A DNA stretch of 64,000 nt from NCBI RefSeq assembly GCF_027595985.1, contig NC_073303.1, forward strand, positions 326,352,679-326,416,678, read 5' to 3'. The notes below the pieces were generated by a model. It saw only the letters and a list, made by a program, of their open reading frames with translations. It was not told the origin of the DNA and made no database searches. The stretch comes from Sorex araneus (Eukaryota; Chordata; Mammalia; Eulipotyphla; Soricidae). Each line of letters begins with the position of its first letter. The stretch's first letter is position 1. Shown here piece after piece: positions 1 through 10,437 of this stretch. Position numbers and translations under genes: made by a program.

Positions 1-1689
1 ACCTTTCCAGAATAAGAAATCTCTCAACCACTCCAGAAATGTATCTTCTTTGCTAAACAGAGAATGTGCCTTCCTCCCAGTTGCACCTGAGGCTACTTCT
101 TCCCTAATTCCAGGGAGCAGCCTTCTGCACTTTGAGAAACTCTCAGTGCTGGTCTATAGATGAAGCTCTGTCTTTTGCACACTGGGCAGCGAAGGGATTC
201 TGTCCAGTGGGAATGAGATCTCAGTATTGCCAGTCCTCGGGGACAGCTGGCAGGCTTAATTCAGTGTCCCCTGAAGATCAGTCTTCCCATTGCAACTGTC
301 AGGGGCGCTCATGCCTGTTCACCTCCTGCCACCCTCCTTATCTCCAGGAAGGTCACTTGAGAACTACTCAAAGATCCTGGGGAAACAGGGTGGTGTTCTT
401 GGCCCTTCTGTCTACCTCACTGCACGTGGCCACCATTTCTACTGGGCTCCCATCCTTTCAGCTCTGGTTATGACAAAGACCCTCCATCTCCCTGAACTCC
501 TGGCTTTTAGAAGGGCAAGGGGTAATTTGAATGCTCTAAATTGCTCCTGAGTTGATTTGCTTGTTTCTCAGGTGTTCCTGCTACACCTCCTACCCCCAGA
601 TTTCTCCTAGAATACTAGAATGGGGACTGCTGAGAACATAGAAATTAACCTGACAACTTGTTCTTTCCCTTCACCTAATTCCCCCTCTTTCTTCATCTGC
701 ATGTTGTGGCAAAGTTGCCTCTTTAGCATATTATTTGTTCTCAACATTAAAAAATAAATATATTGGCCTTGTAGCCAATGTATTTCCTCACCTGTCCTTA
801 AAAATAAGTCTGAAAACTTCTTTATCTAATTTATATTCTTATATAATACTAGAGAAATCTTATCAGAAGTATAATGGTGCACAAAAAAATGTCGAATTTA
901 CTGCATATTTTACCTCTATTGGCTTATATTTTTTATTTCATAGTTACCATCTTCACTATACTTATATTGCTGTTAGTTGATTTCACATATTTACTTAAGC
1001 ATATGAATACCTTTACTACACCTTATAGTTCAGATGACATGATAACAATATTCCTTTTTTTTATATCAAAAGTTACTGCATCTTCACCAACAACAACGGG
1101 GCTTATTATTTACTGGTCTCTTAAACATTTTTTAGTGGTTGTCTAAGAGTTTGTATTATGCATTTCAACTATCAGAGTTTCCCTTGAAATAATATGAGCA
1201 GCTTTACCTGCTCATATAACCTAAGAGCTTTATATCAGTATACTCAGACTTCTTTTTTCTCATCTTTGGCAAATTTTAGATTTGGGGCTTTTGCATGCAT
1301 AGTGATAGAACATATATGGTTTATCAGAAAGAAGTGGATAAACCTTCCTTCAGAGGAGATAGCCCCCTTCATAGGAAGGGATCCCAACCCACAAACCCAT
1401 CAATCCCTGTAAAGGCACAGTGTGGGCAGAGAGCCCCAGGCTTCTTCCCACCAGGTGGTCTTTTTGCCTTTTCTGAAATTTCTGGAATAGGGTCTTTTAA
1501 AAGGTTTCTTTCAAAAGCATTTTTCATACACACACACATATATGTATATACACACACAATTAACTTCCCTTTTTAGCAGAATGATGGGTGTCTAGGTATC
1601 CAAAAAAGCACTCTATGAGTAGATAATATTCCTTTAAAGTGGAAGAATAAAATCACAGCTCTAGTTGCTTGTGTCTGCTGTTTGTCTAG
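1..1689. other. LAMA1 intron sequence, no gene seen
   Basis: This is AT-rich non-coding sequence upstream of the first LAMA1 exon in the window. The open frames here are short and match nothing I recognise. It holds a small CA/TA microsatellite near 1530-1560 and a perfect 10-bp inverted repeat with a 6-base loop at 1192-1217. The preceding LAMA1 exon was looked for and not found, so it probably lies to the left of the window. Confidence 0.6.
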
Positions 1690-1912
1690 CTCTTATTCCA
1701 TGTTAACAACGGTGCTGGGAGAATAACAGCCACATACGAGCCCCCAGCTACCCATACACTCTGCGATGGGAAATGGCACACACTTCAGGCTCACAAACGC
1801 AAGCACCGCTTGGCTCTGATCGTGGATGGAAATGCAGTTCGTGCCGAGAGTCCACACAGCCAGTCCACCTCTGCAGACACCAACAATCCCATCTATGTCG
1901 GTGGCTATCCTG
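1690..1912 (+). CDS. LAMA1: LAMA1 penultimate coding exon (laminin alpha-1, LG5 domain)
   Basis: This internal exon encodes part of the fifth laminin G-like domain of laminin subunit alpha-1, a basement-membrane protein; the LG4-LG5 end binds dystroglycan, heparin and sulfatides. The frame from 1690 is open throughout and reads LLFHVNNGAGRITATYEP near its start, LALIVDGNAV in the middle and STSADTNNPIYVGGYP at the end, which matches my recollection of mammalian LAMA1 better than LAMA2. The acceptor is gtttgtctag ending at 1689 and the donor is gtaagt from 1913. The exon is 223 nt and ends in phase 1, which fits the next exon at 2534. The 621-nt intron that follows carries a SINE and a LINE-1 tail. 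Family identity is near certain; the paralogue choice rests on the peptide and on the ARHGAP28 neighbour. Confidence 0.93.
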
Positions 1913-2017
1913 GTAAGTATGGACATCCACACCTCTAGCGTCAGTGACTAGTGGTGAATCCACAGACAATTTTTTTTTTAATTTTTATTTTTAAAGAGTT
2001 GAATACTTTGTCTTTTT

Positions 2018-2187
2018 TTTTTTCTTTTTGGGTCACACCCAGCAATGCACAGGGGTCATTCCTGGCTCATGCACTCAGGAATTATCCCTGGCGGTGCTCA
2101 GGAGACCATATGGGATGCTGGGATTCGAACTCGGGTTGGCCGCGTGCAAGGCAAATGCCCTACCCGCTGTGCTATCACTCCAGCCCC
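2018..2187 (-). mobile_element. SOR-type tRNA-derived SINE (type 1) in the last LAMA1 intron
   Basis: On the minus strand this begins with the tRNA-like head and ends with the gtgtgaccc motif and an A-rich tail. It is flanked by a 14-bp target-site duplication, tactttgtcttttt, at 2004-2017 and 2188-2201. The copy is little diverged and inserted next to an older LINE-1 tail. Confidence 0.93.
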
Positions 2188-2201
2188 TACTTTGTCTTTT
2201 T

Positions 2202-2438
2202 CGAAAAAATTTTATTGGATCACTGTGAGATAGTTACAAGCTTTCATTTTTGGGTTACAATCTCACAATGCTCAAACACCCATCCCTCCACCAGTGCACA
2301 TTCCCTACCACTAATATCCCTGGTATGCCCCCTTTTCTTACCCTCCCCCTGCCTCCATGGCAGACAATATTCCCTATACTCTCTCTCTACATTTGGGCAT
2401 TAGTTTGCAATATTGGTTTGCAATGCAGATACTGAGAG
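2202..2438 (-). mobile_element. LINE-1 3' tail fragment (type C)
   Basis: Read on the minus strand this is a LINE-1 3'UTR: the G-rich stretch, a ggtggaggga-like motif, then actcacagtgatcc and an A-rich end. On the plus strand it shows as attttattggatcactgtgag followed by the pyrimidine-rich block. The body is strongly 5'-truncated and lies in the last LAMA1 intron. No target-site duplication was found. Confidence 0.75.
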
Positions 2439-2533
2439 GTTAATGCACACAATTTGAGATTACTATTGTCCCTGTGCTGCTTGCTTCATTTTCCCTATCT
2501 AAGCAATAGTTCTCTTCTCTGTTTCCTAAACAG

Positions 2534-2694
2534 CTGATGTCAAGCAGAACTGCCTGAGCACCCGGACCGCCTTCCGTGGGTGTTTGAGGAAGCTCACGCT
2601 GATGAGGGGCCCACAAGTTCAATCCTATGACTTCAGTAGAGCCTTTGAGCTCCGAGGAGTTTTCCCGAATTCCTGTCCTGGCACAGAGCCCTGA
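2534..2694 (+). CDS. LAMA1: LAMA1 terminal coding exon with stop codon
   Basis: This is the last coding exon of laminin alpha-1. The acceptor is ctaaacag ending at 2533; two bases complete the alanine codon split across the intron (YP-A-DVKQNC). The peptide then reads AFRGCLRKLTLMRGPQVQS, followed by YDFSRAFELRGVFPNSCPG and a TGA stop at 2692-2694. The FRGC and SCPG cysteines form the terminal disulphide of an LG domain. The length is 2 + 53 codons with no disruption, so the gene looks intact. LG5 closes the protein, as expected for alpha-1 chains. Confidence 0.94.
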
Positions 2695-2950
2695 AATTCT
2701 GGGTTGCTTCTGGTTGGGGATCATTGAATATATTTTGAGAATTGTTTTTGTGAATTAAAATCTCTTCCATCCAGATTTCCTTTCCAACTCAGGTTGTTTC
2801 TAGGGGGGAGTTTTGTGCTGATGATAGACTGAAAATAAGAAAAAGCTTATGTACAACAAATACCTCTATTAAATAGTTTAAAAGGTAAATTGAATTCACT
2901 GCCTCTCGATGTTTTTTTCTAAATAAATCTTTGTTAATTTAATATTCTAT
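2695..2950 (+). other. LAMA1: Probable LAMA1 3'UTR
   Basis: This non-coding sequence follows the LAMA1 stop. It has an ATTAAA at 2754-2759 and an AATAAA at 2922-2927, either of which could be the polyadenylation signal. A LINE-1 tail begins at about 2958, so the natural 3'UTR probably ends before it. The exact cleavage site cannot be read from the sequence. Confidence 0.6.
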
Positions 2951-2957
2951 TGGTAAC

Positions 2958-3225
2958 TTTTTTAAAAAATTAAATCACTGTGATTTACTAAGTACAAAGT
3001 TATTCGTGATTGAGTTTCAAGTGTACAATGTTCCAATACCAGCCCCTTCACCAGTGTCCCTACCCTTCACCAATGTTCCCAGTTTCTCTAAGGCAGACTC
3101 TTCCCCGGGTCTGCCTCTCTGGAAAACACTTTTCCCTTTTTATTTTTTCTTTTAAGGCACTGTGGTTTGCAATACTGTTACTGAAAGCCTATCATGCATA
3201 TCATTTTATCTATTGATAATTTGAT
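2958..3225 (-). mobile_element. Old LINE-1 3' tail fragment
   Basis: The plus strand shows the reverse of a LINE-1 3' end: a-rich start, aaatcactgtgat, tacaaagtta, and the cccttcaccagtgtccc block. It is more diverged than the tails elsewhere in the window, hence older. It starts just after the candidate LAMA1 polyadenylation signal. Confidence 0.65.
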
Positions 3226-3374
3226 AGCACTTTGTTTGAGCTACTAAGAAATAAAATATCACTGCAGGTGGTTATAGTTAGAGCAGAGTATGAGTAAGCT
3301 TTCTTTACCAAAATTCTAAGACCTTCAAGACCTGAGTGTTAAAAGTAGGTAAAGGGATACTCTTGATAACCTTT

Positions 3375-3630
3375 CAGTGTCAATATTGCAAACCACAATG
3401 CCCAAAAGGAGAGGGAGAGAGAGAGAGAGCAACAGACAGAGAAAGAAGAAAATCCCTTGCCATAGAGGCAGGCTGGGGTGTGGGGGGTGATGGAAGGGAA
3501 CTTGGGGACACTGGTGCTGGGAAATGTACACTGATGGAGGGATGGGTGTTGGAATATTGTGTGACTGAAATCTAATCATAAACGGCTTTGTAAAGGTCTA
3601 TCTCACAGTGATTCAATAAATTTTTTTTTC
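3375..3630 (+). mobile_element. LINE-1 3' tail fragment
   Basis: This plus-strand LINE-1 3'UTR reads attgcaaaccacaatgccc, a GA-rich run (3410-3432), the ggggtgtggggggtg block, gatggagggatgggtgttgg and a terminal cacagtgattcaataaa with a short A/T tail. It is 5'-truncated. No clear target-site duplication is visible. Confidence 0.75.
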
Positions 3631-5165
3631 GTAAAAGTCTAAGTCTTCCTCAGGCAAACAATGCTTTTGGTTATATTCCAGCAGAGGGCACCCACTCTTT
3701 GCGAGACTAGCCTTCAGAAATACTCCAAGGAATCTGAGAGAATAAGGGAAGCAGAGGTGGAGCTGGAGAGGAGGTGGAAACTCCTTTAAAGAAATCTCTA
3801 CCAGGACCTGACCTAACAGCATTTTGCAGGGAAAGGGGGAGGAAGGGAGCATCACCACTAGAGAGCTCTTCTTTTATTGTTAATTTTATTTTCACCTTTG
3901 AACAAGAGTTTTCCAGACTGAAGACATAATACAGGAAGTAAGGCACTTGCCTTGAGGGTGTTTAACCCCAGCTCAATCCTTGCCACTGCTTATGGTCTCA
4001 TGGGCACCACCAAGGCATACCCAAATCCCTACTCCACCCTGAAAAAAAGAGTTTTCCCTGACTTGTCTTTTGCTGGGAGAATCTAACTATTGCTTTCCTG
4101 AGCTAAGCAGTTTTAAATGTCTGACGGCTTTTTTGGGTCCTCCCAATGTGTGCAAGCAGAATACTGCTATTTCATGAGCTTCAAGGAAATGGTTGCATTT
4201 CCCAGCACGTCCTGGAAGAGAGGGCTCTGTCTGTCTTTAGCAGTGACCTACTTTTTCCACTCTGAGAGGGGACATGTTTCATTTCTTTGTGTGTGGCAGA
4301 CTCCAGTTAAACCAGGCAACCTTCTGTGGTCCTGGTCCCTGTCATGTCCCGAGCTTCCTGCTGATGCCTCTGAAGTGTCTGGTTCCTTCCCAGTAAAAAC
4401 ACCTTCATGAAGCCGTTGGGCAGAGGCGGCAGCTGTGGCAGAAGTGCTGGCGGTGTGTGCAGGATGCGGCGGTTGCAGGAGAGCAGCCTCCTGCTGGCTG
4501 GAGGCAGGGGAGTCGCGTGGGAGCATTTGCCATCTCAGCAGAGAAAACGCACACAAAACCCCCTCCGTGTGCCAGAGGCGGCCTTTCTACTCCTGTTCCT
4601 ATGGAAACAGACTCAGGGAAGATGACGGCTCCAGCATTCTAGACCTGGTCCAGGACTTCGGGTGACGCAGTGACCCAGCAAGGCTGAGCACAGGTTGTAG
4701 AGTGGTTGCAGACTTGGTACCCCAGCACCGCCCCCCTCCCCTCTCTCCTTTCTACTCCCTCTCACCATGTTGTGAAAAGGTGGAAACGTTTGGGCCTTTC
4801 ATGTTTCCAACTATTGCCAAAAACTCACAAAACTCTCCTCAGGGAGCATCCTTGTCTCTCCACTGTGGCCTTCCACGGGGACTGGATCTCCCCGGGAGAG
4901 CCGGGAGCGGAGCCACACAACCTGAGTGGCACACCAGTGCCCAATGCTGGTGTTAAACTCTTAGTCAGGATGGATTCAGCCTTCAGAGCAAAGAAAATAC
5001 AGACACGCAGTTAAATTTGAATTTCTGATAAACAATGAACACATTTTTAGTTTATGGCTGTCCCATTTGCATAAATATCCTACATTTATTCAATAAACTT
5101 GACAGTCCTACTAAGTATTGCAGGCCTAAAAAAGTTTTTGATTCCTTTTCTTAACTGTCAAATGA
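3631..5165. other. Intergenic sequence, no gene seen
   Basis: This is intergenic DNA downstream of LAMA1. A worn SINE head and body can be traced on the plus strand at about 3930-4050. The stretch 4380-4650 is richer in G, C and CpG than its surroundings, but its short open frames resemble no protein I know. The rest is unclassified. Confidence 0.5.
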
Positions 5166-5600
5166 TTCCAACATTTTTTATTGATTGATATTGTATTTTA
5201 CAATACTATTAATAATGGCTTTTTATGCAAATAACTTCAACACCATACCATCACCAGTAAGCTACTGAGAGTATCCTGCCTACACGGCAGAACCTGGTAA
5301 GCTACCTGTGGCGTATTCGATATGTCAAAAACAGTAACAGCAAGTCTCACAGTGGAGACATTACTGGTGTCCGCTCAAGCAAATCAGTGAACAAAGGGAT
5401 GACAGTGCTACAGTGCTACCATCACCAGTGTATTCTCTTCCCTCACCCAAGAGCCCCAACCATTTCCCCCAATAATCCCCCACCAATTCCAACTTTATAA
5501 AAGTTGCATCTTAAATCATACACAAAAATTTGCTTTGAAATCATACTTTTCCTGTGATATTCTTATTGATAAATTCTTTCTCAAAACCTAATTTTGATGC
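5166..5600 (-). mobile_element. Old LINE-1 3' tail, split by a SINE
   Basis: The segments at about 5166-5258 and 5417-5600 together resemble a reversed LINE-1 3' end (attttttattgattgat, accatcaccagtg, then a C-rich block). A type 2 SINE at 5259-5416 interrupts it. The copy is diverged. Confidence 0.5.
5259..5416 (+). mobile_element. Type 2 SINE, 5'-truncated
   Basis: This carries the type 2 tail only: gagagtatcctgcc, gcgtattcgatatg, aaaaacagtaacagcaagtc and gatgacagtgctacagtgc. A 13-bp duplication, taccatcaccagt, lies at 5246-5258 and 5417-5429, which shows that it inserted as a truncated copy. Confidence 0.88.
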
Positions 5601-5731
5601 CCAATATTTACTTAGTGTGTTTATTAATCCAGAACTTTTTAACATATTAAACTAATCTTTTATCTCTGGTAAAATAGAAAATTTACCATTTTAATCACCT
5701 TAAATGTAGTTCTGTGACATTAAGTACATTT

Positions 5732-6319
5732 TATTTTATTGAATCACTGTGAGATACAGTTACAAAGTTTTTATGGTTGAGTTTCAGTCATAAAATGATC
5801 GAACATCCATCCTTCCACCAGTGTATATTTTCTACCACCAGTGTCCCCAATATCCCTCCCACCACCCCCACTCAACCTCATCCCCTGCCTTGATGGTAGA
5901 CAATTTCCTTCTTACTCTCTCTCTACTTTGGGGCATTATGGTTTGCAATACAGATACTAAGAGGCGATCATGTTTGGTCCTCTATCAGCTTTCAGTATAC
6001 ATCTCCCATCCTGAGAAATCACTCCAACCAACATTGACATAGTGATCCCTTTTCTATCCCAGCTGCCTTCCAAGTGCCTGAGAACAGACAACTGGTTAAA
6101 GAAAACATGGTATATCTACACAATGGAATGCTATGCAACAGATAGAAAAGATGAAGTCATGAAATTTGCTTATAACTGAATGGACATGGAGCGTGTCATG
6201 CTAAGTGAAATGGAGTCCGAAAGAGAGGGACAGACATAGAATGACTGCACTCATTTGTAGAATATAAAATAACATGAGACTGACACCCAAGGACAATAGA
6301 GCTGGGGGAGCAGTTGGCA
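5732..6319 (-). mobile_element. Twin-primed LINE-1 insertion (5' part inverted)
   Basis: From 5732 to about 6072 the sequence is a LINE-1 3'UTR in minus orientation. From about 6073 to 6319 it is the upstream neighbour of that region (end of ORF2 and first part of the 3'UTR, with acaatggaatgctatgcaac and acagacatagaatgactgca) in plus orientation. The whole is flanked by a perfect 16-bp duplication, gacattaagtacattt, at 5716-5731 and 6320-6335. One insertion with an inverted 5' part is the known signature of twin priming during target-primed reverse transcription. Confidence 0.9.
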
Positions 6320-6321
6320 GA

Positions 6322-6616
6322 CATTAAGTACATTTACACCTTGAGCAATATTCACTCTGGCTCCTTTACTCTTTTTAATCTTAAAAAATTAAAACTCTGT
6401 TACTTAAAGACTAACTCTCCATTCCCAGTATGGATATTTAACAGTATGGATATTTGAGTAATCAAACTTATACAGATAAATTAAAATAGTATTTTCCAGG
6501 GATCGAGAAGGGGGAATGGAGAGTTAGTCTTTAAGTAACAGAGTTTTAATTTTTTAAGATTAAAAAGAGTAAAGGAGCCAGAGTGAATATTGCTCAAGGT
6601 ATAAATGTACTTAATG
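6322..6616. repeat. Inverted repeat, 105-bp arms
   Basis: The left arm 6322-6426 and right arm 6512-6616 are reverse complements with a single mismatch (6337 against 6601). The 85-bp spacer contains a short direct repeat of cagtatggatattt. Both arms are old LINE-1 3'UTR sequence, far more similar to each other than either is to my memory of the family. The arms therefore arose by a recent local inverted duplication, not by two old insertions. Confidence 0.93.
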
Positions 6617-7442
6617 GAATCATGTAGCATTTGGTCATCTGTGACTGGCTTATTTTTATGTAAAGTTAAATCGCATCCTCTTGCATGTCTCTTGCTGATT
6701 TTGTTCATGCATTCATTTATGGATAAACATGCGAGTTGTTTCCACCTTTTGTTTAGTGTGAAGAATAACACTGTACTATAGCTATACTATTAACATGAGT
6801 ATAAAATTATTTCTTTTCATCTTGACATCAATTCTTTTAGGCACATACCTAGGAGGGAAAAATAACAGATCATTCAGAAAATCTATTTTTAATGTTTGAG
6901 GAACTCCCATGGTCTTTTCTCATAGCATACAGATTCATTTTAAATCTTTATTTTATCATCTATAAAATTGGGTTATGATAACAGTCTCAAAGAGGTATTT
7001 CTTAGGAAATATTATTAAACTTAAAGAGAAAGAACAGCTAAATAAGTCAGTAATGTTGATCTTAGTAAATTTAATCTCGTCATATATGCATAAAAAATAA
7101 AAAGCTAATGCAAGCTTTATTGCATATCAGAAAGAAAAATAGAACTAATCAAAACAGTGATTCCTGTGTACCATTATACAACCCTATTTATATTATTATT
7201 GATTTTTCCATATTGCCTGTACAATCATTTCTGAATTACGCATCATAATTAGAGATGATACACATGTGATATATTATAGAACAACCATATATTAGCATGT
7301 GTTTGTAAATTAAGTGCTAATTTAGTGTCTGGACCAGATACGGAGCTAAAAAAAATGTTAAATATTCGCTAGAATTGTGGAGAACACTTAAATGTCTATT
7401 TTCACCTTAGAACATGATAAATAAAGGATTAGATTTTAGTAC

Positions 7443-7617
7443 TGGGCTGGAGCAATAGTACAGCGGGTAAGGCATTTGTCCTGCATGTAGCTAATCTGAG
7501 TTCGATACCGGGCATCCAAAATGGTCCCTCGAGTACCAACATGAGTAATCCCTAAGCACAGAGTCAGGATTAACCTCCGATTAGTATCACCATGGCTCAA
7601 AAAACAAAAAATAAAAT
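7443..7617 (+). mobile_element. Type 1 SINE, moderately diverged
   Basis: The copy starts gggctggagcaatagtacag, has gagttcgataccgggcatcc as box B region, and ends in an A-rich run. Several substitutions show that it is older than the copies near 53-57 kb. Confidence 0.85.
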
Positions 7618-9142
7618 AAAGGAAAACTGAGGCATGGCATTTAAAAAAATATATTAAATTGTGGTACCATAACAAGCAATGCTGGGAAGGCTCATACAAG
7701 TAGTATTAACTAGCCTAGAAACTAAGCTTTACAGAGTGTGCAATCAAAACACTTGTGGAGTAAATCTACAATATACAAAGTGCAGTCATACTACTGGTGG
7801 TGTGTGAAGTGGTTTGGTTGAAGAAAGGTGTGGGTTTTAGTTGCTCAGCTGAAATAAAGGTATCCCTTTGGGGAGATATGGGCTGTTAGGGAGTGTAGCT
7901 AGTGAAAAAAAAGAATGTATGGAACTGACCATGGAGAGTCCATCCCAAAATCAAAGAGGTAAGAGAAGACTGAATGTGATGGCTTGTGAAGCATCAGGGT
8001 TTTCATCCCGGGCACTATTGTGAAGACAATACATTTGAAATTATAACCTTGTTGGAGTTTCTAGCCTGTACCATCTGGTTAAGCAAATAATTAAGAAATG
8101 ATTGAAAACCACGGTGGTGATAACAGAGAAGAGAAATATAGGAACAATAGAGGCTCCAATAATATGTTAGCTTTAGGCAGAAAGTATTATGATCACAGGA
8201 GACAAATTTCTAGCTAAGTTTGAATACTATGAATTTGAGAATAAGATTATCTGAAGGGAAATGCTTTGACTTGGATAGAGAGCAATGGGGACCAAATAGG
8301 CAAATGAATCGTTAATGGGCAGAGATCTTAGGCATTGCTGCCCCCAAATCTGTCAAGATCATATCTGACTGCTGATTGTAGAAATACCAAAGAGGATGTT
8401 AAAACTTCAACAAAGGACAACCAAATAAGAAAGTTTGGTTAGGCATTAATTTGTACATACGTTTATTCACTGCTGATGTATTCATAAGGTTTATCAAAGT
8501 AACTTTTCAAAATCCCAGTGGATTTCAGTCTTTTGGAGTCTATGAATCATTTTCTTACTGCATGTTTTATTTTCGAATGTGATAATTTTTTAAGACAAAG
8601 AAATATGCCCCAAACAGTAACAACAAGTTTCACAATGGAAACGTTCTTGGTGCCTGCTCAAGCAAATAGATGAGCAATGGGATGACAGTGAAATTGGTGG
8701 TAGAGTGGAAAGAAAAATGCACTAGATTTCTTATGGTAGGTAGTACTATTTGGTGGCAGTAAAATTTGACTTTTCTTATGAGTCACAGAAACTGGTGACT
8801 GATTATACATATTAAAATACCGTGATAGCCTGTCTGGTTCCACCTCAGCCCCACACCATTACCTGCTTTTCTCTCTTGCCTGAACTGTGATTAGAGACAA
8901 TTCAACCTTTCTCCCGACTCAACACTCCTCACAACGTATGGTTTTATTTGTATATCAACCTTAGGATCACTTGTCCTAATGACTCAGTATCCCCAGGGCA
9001 GTTACAAAAATCTTAAACAATGGAGAATATCTGGCTCACTATCCAGAAAGGTCCTGCAAAATCACATGATCTGGCCCTACCATATCACAGGGTAGATATA
9101 TATGCATCTCCTCTACTGCTCACAACCAGTCTTTATGCATCG
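7618..9142. other. Intergenic sequence with a SINE tail fragment
   Basis: The sequence is mostly unclassified. A type 2 SINE tail remnant lies at about 8609-8692 (acagtaacaacaagtttcac through gggatgacagtg). No coding exon was recognised. Confidence 0.5.
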
Positions 9143-9205
9143 TATGGCCTGCAAATGATGTAAATGTTCAATGGCCCGCGACAAGAAAAAGATTCCCCAC
9201 CCCTG
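9143..9205 (-). mobile_element. hAT-Charlie-like terminal inverted repeat remnant
   Basis: Read on the minus strand this begins caggggtggggaatc and continues with a run like gcgggccattgaac and catcatttgcaggccat. This resembles the ends of Charlie-group hAT DNA transposons in mammals. Only one end was found, and the LINE-1 insertion at 9237 lies just beyond it. Confidence 0.6.
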
Positions 9206-9236
9206 GTCTAAATGAAGATAAAAGTTTGCCCTAAGG

Positions 9237-9955
9237 AAAGGATATTTACACAATACCCATCAGATAAGGGGTTGATATCAATGGTATATAAAGCACTGGT
9301 TGAACTCTACAAGAAGAAAACATCCAACCCCATCAAAAAATGGGGCGAAGAAATGAACAGAAACTTTACCAAGGAAGAAATACGAATGGCCAAAAGGCAC
9401 ATGAAAAAGTGCTCTGCATCACTAATCATCAGAGAGATGCAGATCAAAACAACTTTGAGATACCACCTCACACCACAGAGACTAGCACACATCCAAAAGA
9501 ACAAAAGCAACTGCTGTTGGAGAGGATGTGGGGAGAAAGGGACCCTTCTTCACTGCTGGTGGGAATGCCGACTGGTTCAGCCCTTCTGGAAAACAATTTG
9601 GACGACTCTCAAAAAATTAGATATTGAATTCCCATTTGACCCAGCAATACCACTGCTGGGAATATATCCCAGAGAGGCAAAAAAGTACAATCGAAACAAC
9701 ATCTGCACATGTATGTTCATCGCAGCACTGTTTACAATAGCCAGAATCTGGAAAAAACCCGAATGCCCCAGAACGGATGACTGGTTGAGGAAACTTTGGT
9801 ACATCTATACAATGGAATACTATGCAGCTGTTAGAAAAAAGGAGGTCAAGAATTTTGTAGTCAAGTGGATGGGCATGAAAAGTTTCATGCTGAGTGAAAT
9901 GAGTCAGAAAGAGAGAGACAGACATAGAAAGATTGCACTCATCTATGGTATATAG
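9237..9955 (+). pseudogene. LINE-1 ORF2 carboxy-terminal fragment
   Basis: This frame encodes the end of the LINE-1 ORF2 protein (endonuclease and reverse transcriptase): the region after the RT domain with the cysteine-rich motif [18 protein letters not shown] near 9520-9573, ending IALIYGI before a TAG. The fragment is still open, but it lacks the endonuclease and RT domains and cannot act alone. The upstream methionine at 9212 lies in the flank and is not a LINE-1 start. Confidence 0.92.
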
Positions 9956-10420
9956 AATAACAGAGTGGGAGACTAACACCCAAGAACTGTAGAAATAAGT
10001 ACCAGGAGGTTGACTCCATGGCTTCGAGGCTGGCCTCACGTTCCGGGGAAAGGTCAACTCAGAGAAGCGATCACCAACTACATTGTAGTCGAAGGCCATG
10101 TGGGGGAAGGGAGTTGCGGGCTGAATGAGGGCTAGAGACTGAGCACAGCGGCCACTCAACACCTTTATTGCAAACCACAACAGCTAATTAGAGAGAGAAA
10201 ACAGAAGGGAATGCCTTGCCACAGTGGCAGGGTGGGGTGGGGGGGAGATGGGATTGGGGAGGGTGGGAGGGACACTGGGTTTACGGGTGGTGGAGAATGG
10301 GCACTGGTGAAGGGATGGGTTCCCAAACTTTGTATGAGGGAAGTATAAGCACAAAAGTGTATAAATCTGTAACTGTACCCTCACGGTGATTCTCTAATTA
10401 AAAATAAATAAATTAAAAAA
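9237..10420 (+). mobile_element. 5'-truncated LINE-1 (type B 3'UTR) with target-site duplication
   Basis: A 1184-bp LINE-1 3' piece covers the ORF2 carboxy end (9237-9955) and a 3'UTR ending tctctaattaaaaataaata plus A tail. A perfect 17-bp duplication, aaaagtttgccctaagg, flanks it at 9220-9236 and 10421-10437. The 3'UTR has the gtaccctcacggtgatt end shared with the full-length copy at 24507-30337, so both belong to the same lineage. Confidence 0.96.
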
Positions 10421-10437
10421 AAAAGTTTGCCCTAAGG

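Larger units (their letters stand above)
5630..7000 (-). mobile_element. Ancient mammalian LINE-1 (L1M-like) remnants
   Basis: The plus strand reads as the reverse of an old mammalian LINE-1: taaaatagaaaatttaccat and ttctgtgacattaagtacat near 5660-5731, gaaactctgt-like and ctaactctccattccc near 6390-6426, then from 6617 gaatcatgtagcatttggtc and tgactggcttatt, continuing to the tgaggaactcccatgg region near 6900. It is heavily diverged. It was later split by a younger LINE-1 (5732-6319) and rearranged by an inverted duplication (6322-6616). Confidence 0.7.

Noticed and set aside
870-1146. 90-codon frame rich in hydrophobic residues, resembling a small membrane protein
   Set aside because: It is AT-rich intronic sequence, where T-rich codons give hydrophobic residues; no start context or homology was recognised.
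4380-4665. Possible CpG-island exon
   Set aside because: Three overlapping frames are open, none with a domain, and no acceptor/donor pair gives a convincing exon.
9617-10180. 187-codon minus-strand open frame, also seen as 29644-30093
   Set aside because: It is the antisense of LINE-1 ORF2 and 3'UTR, found in both copies because they are the same family.
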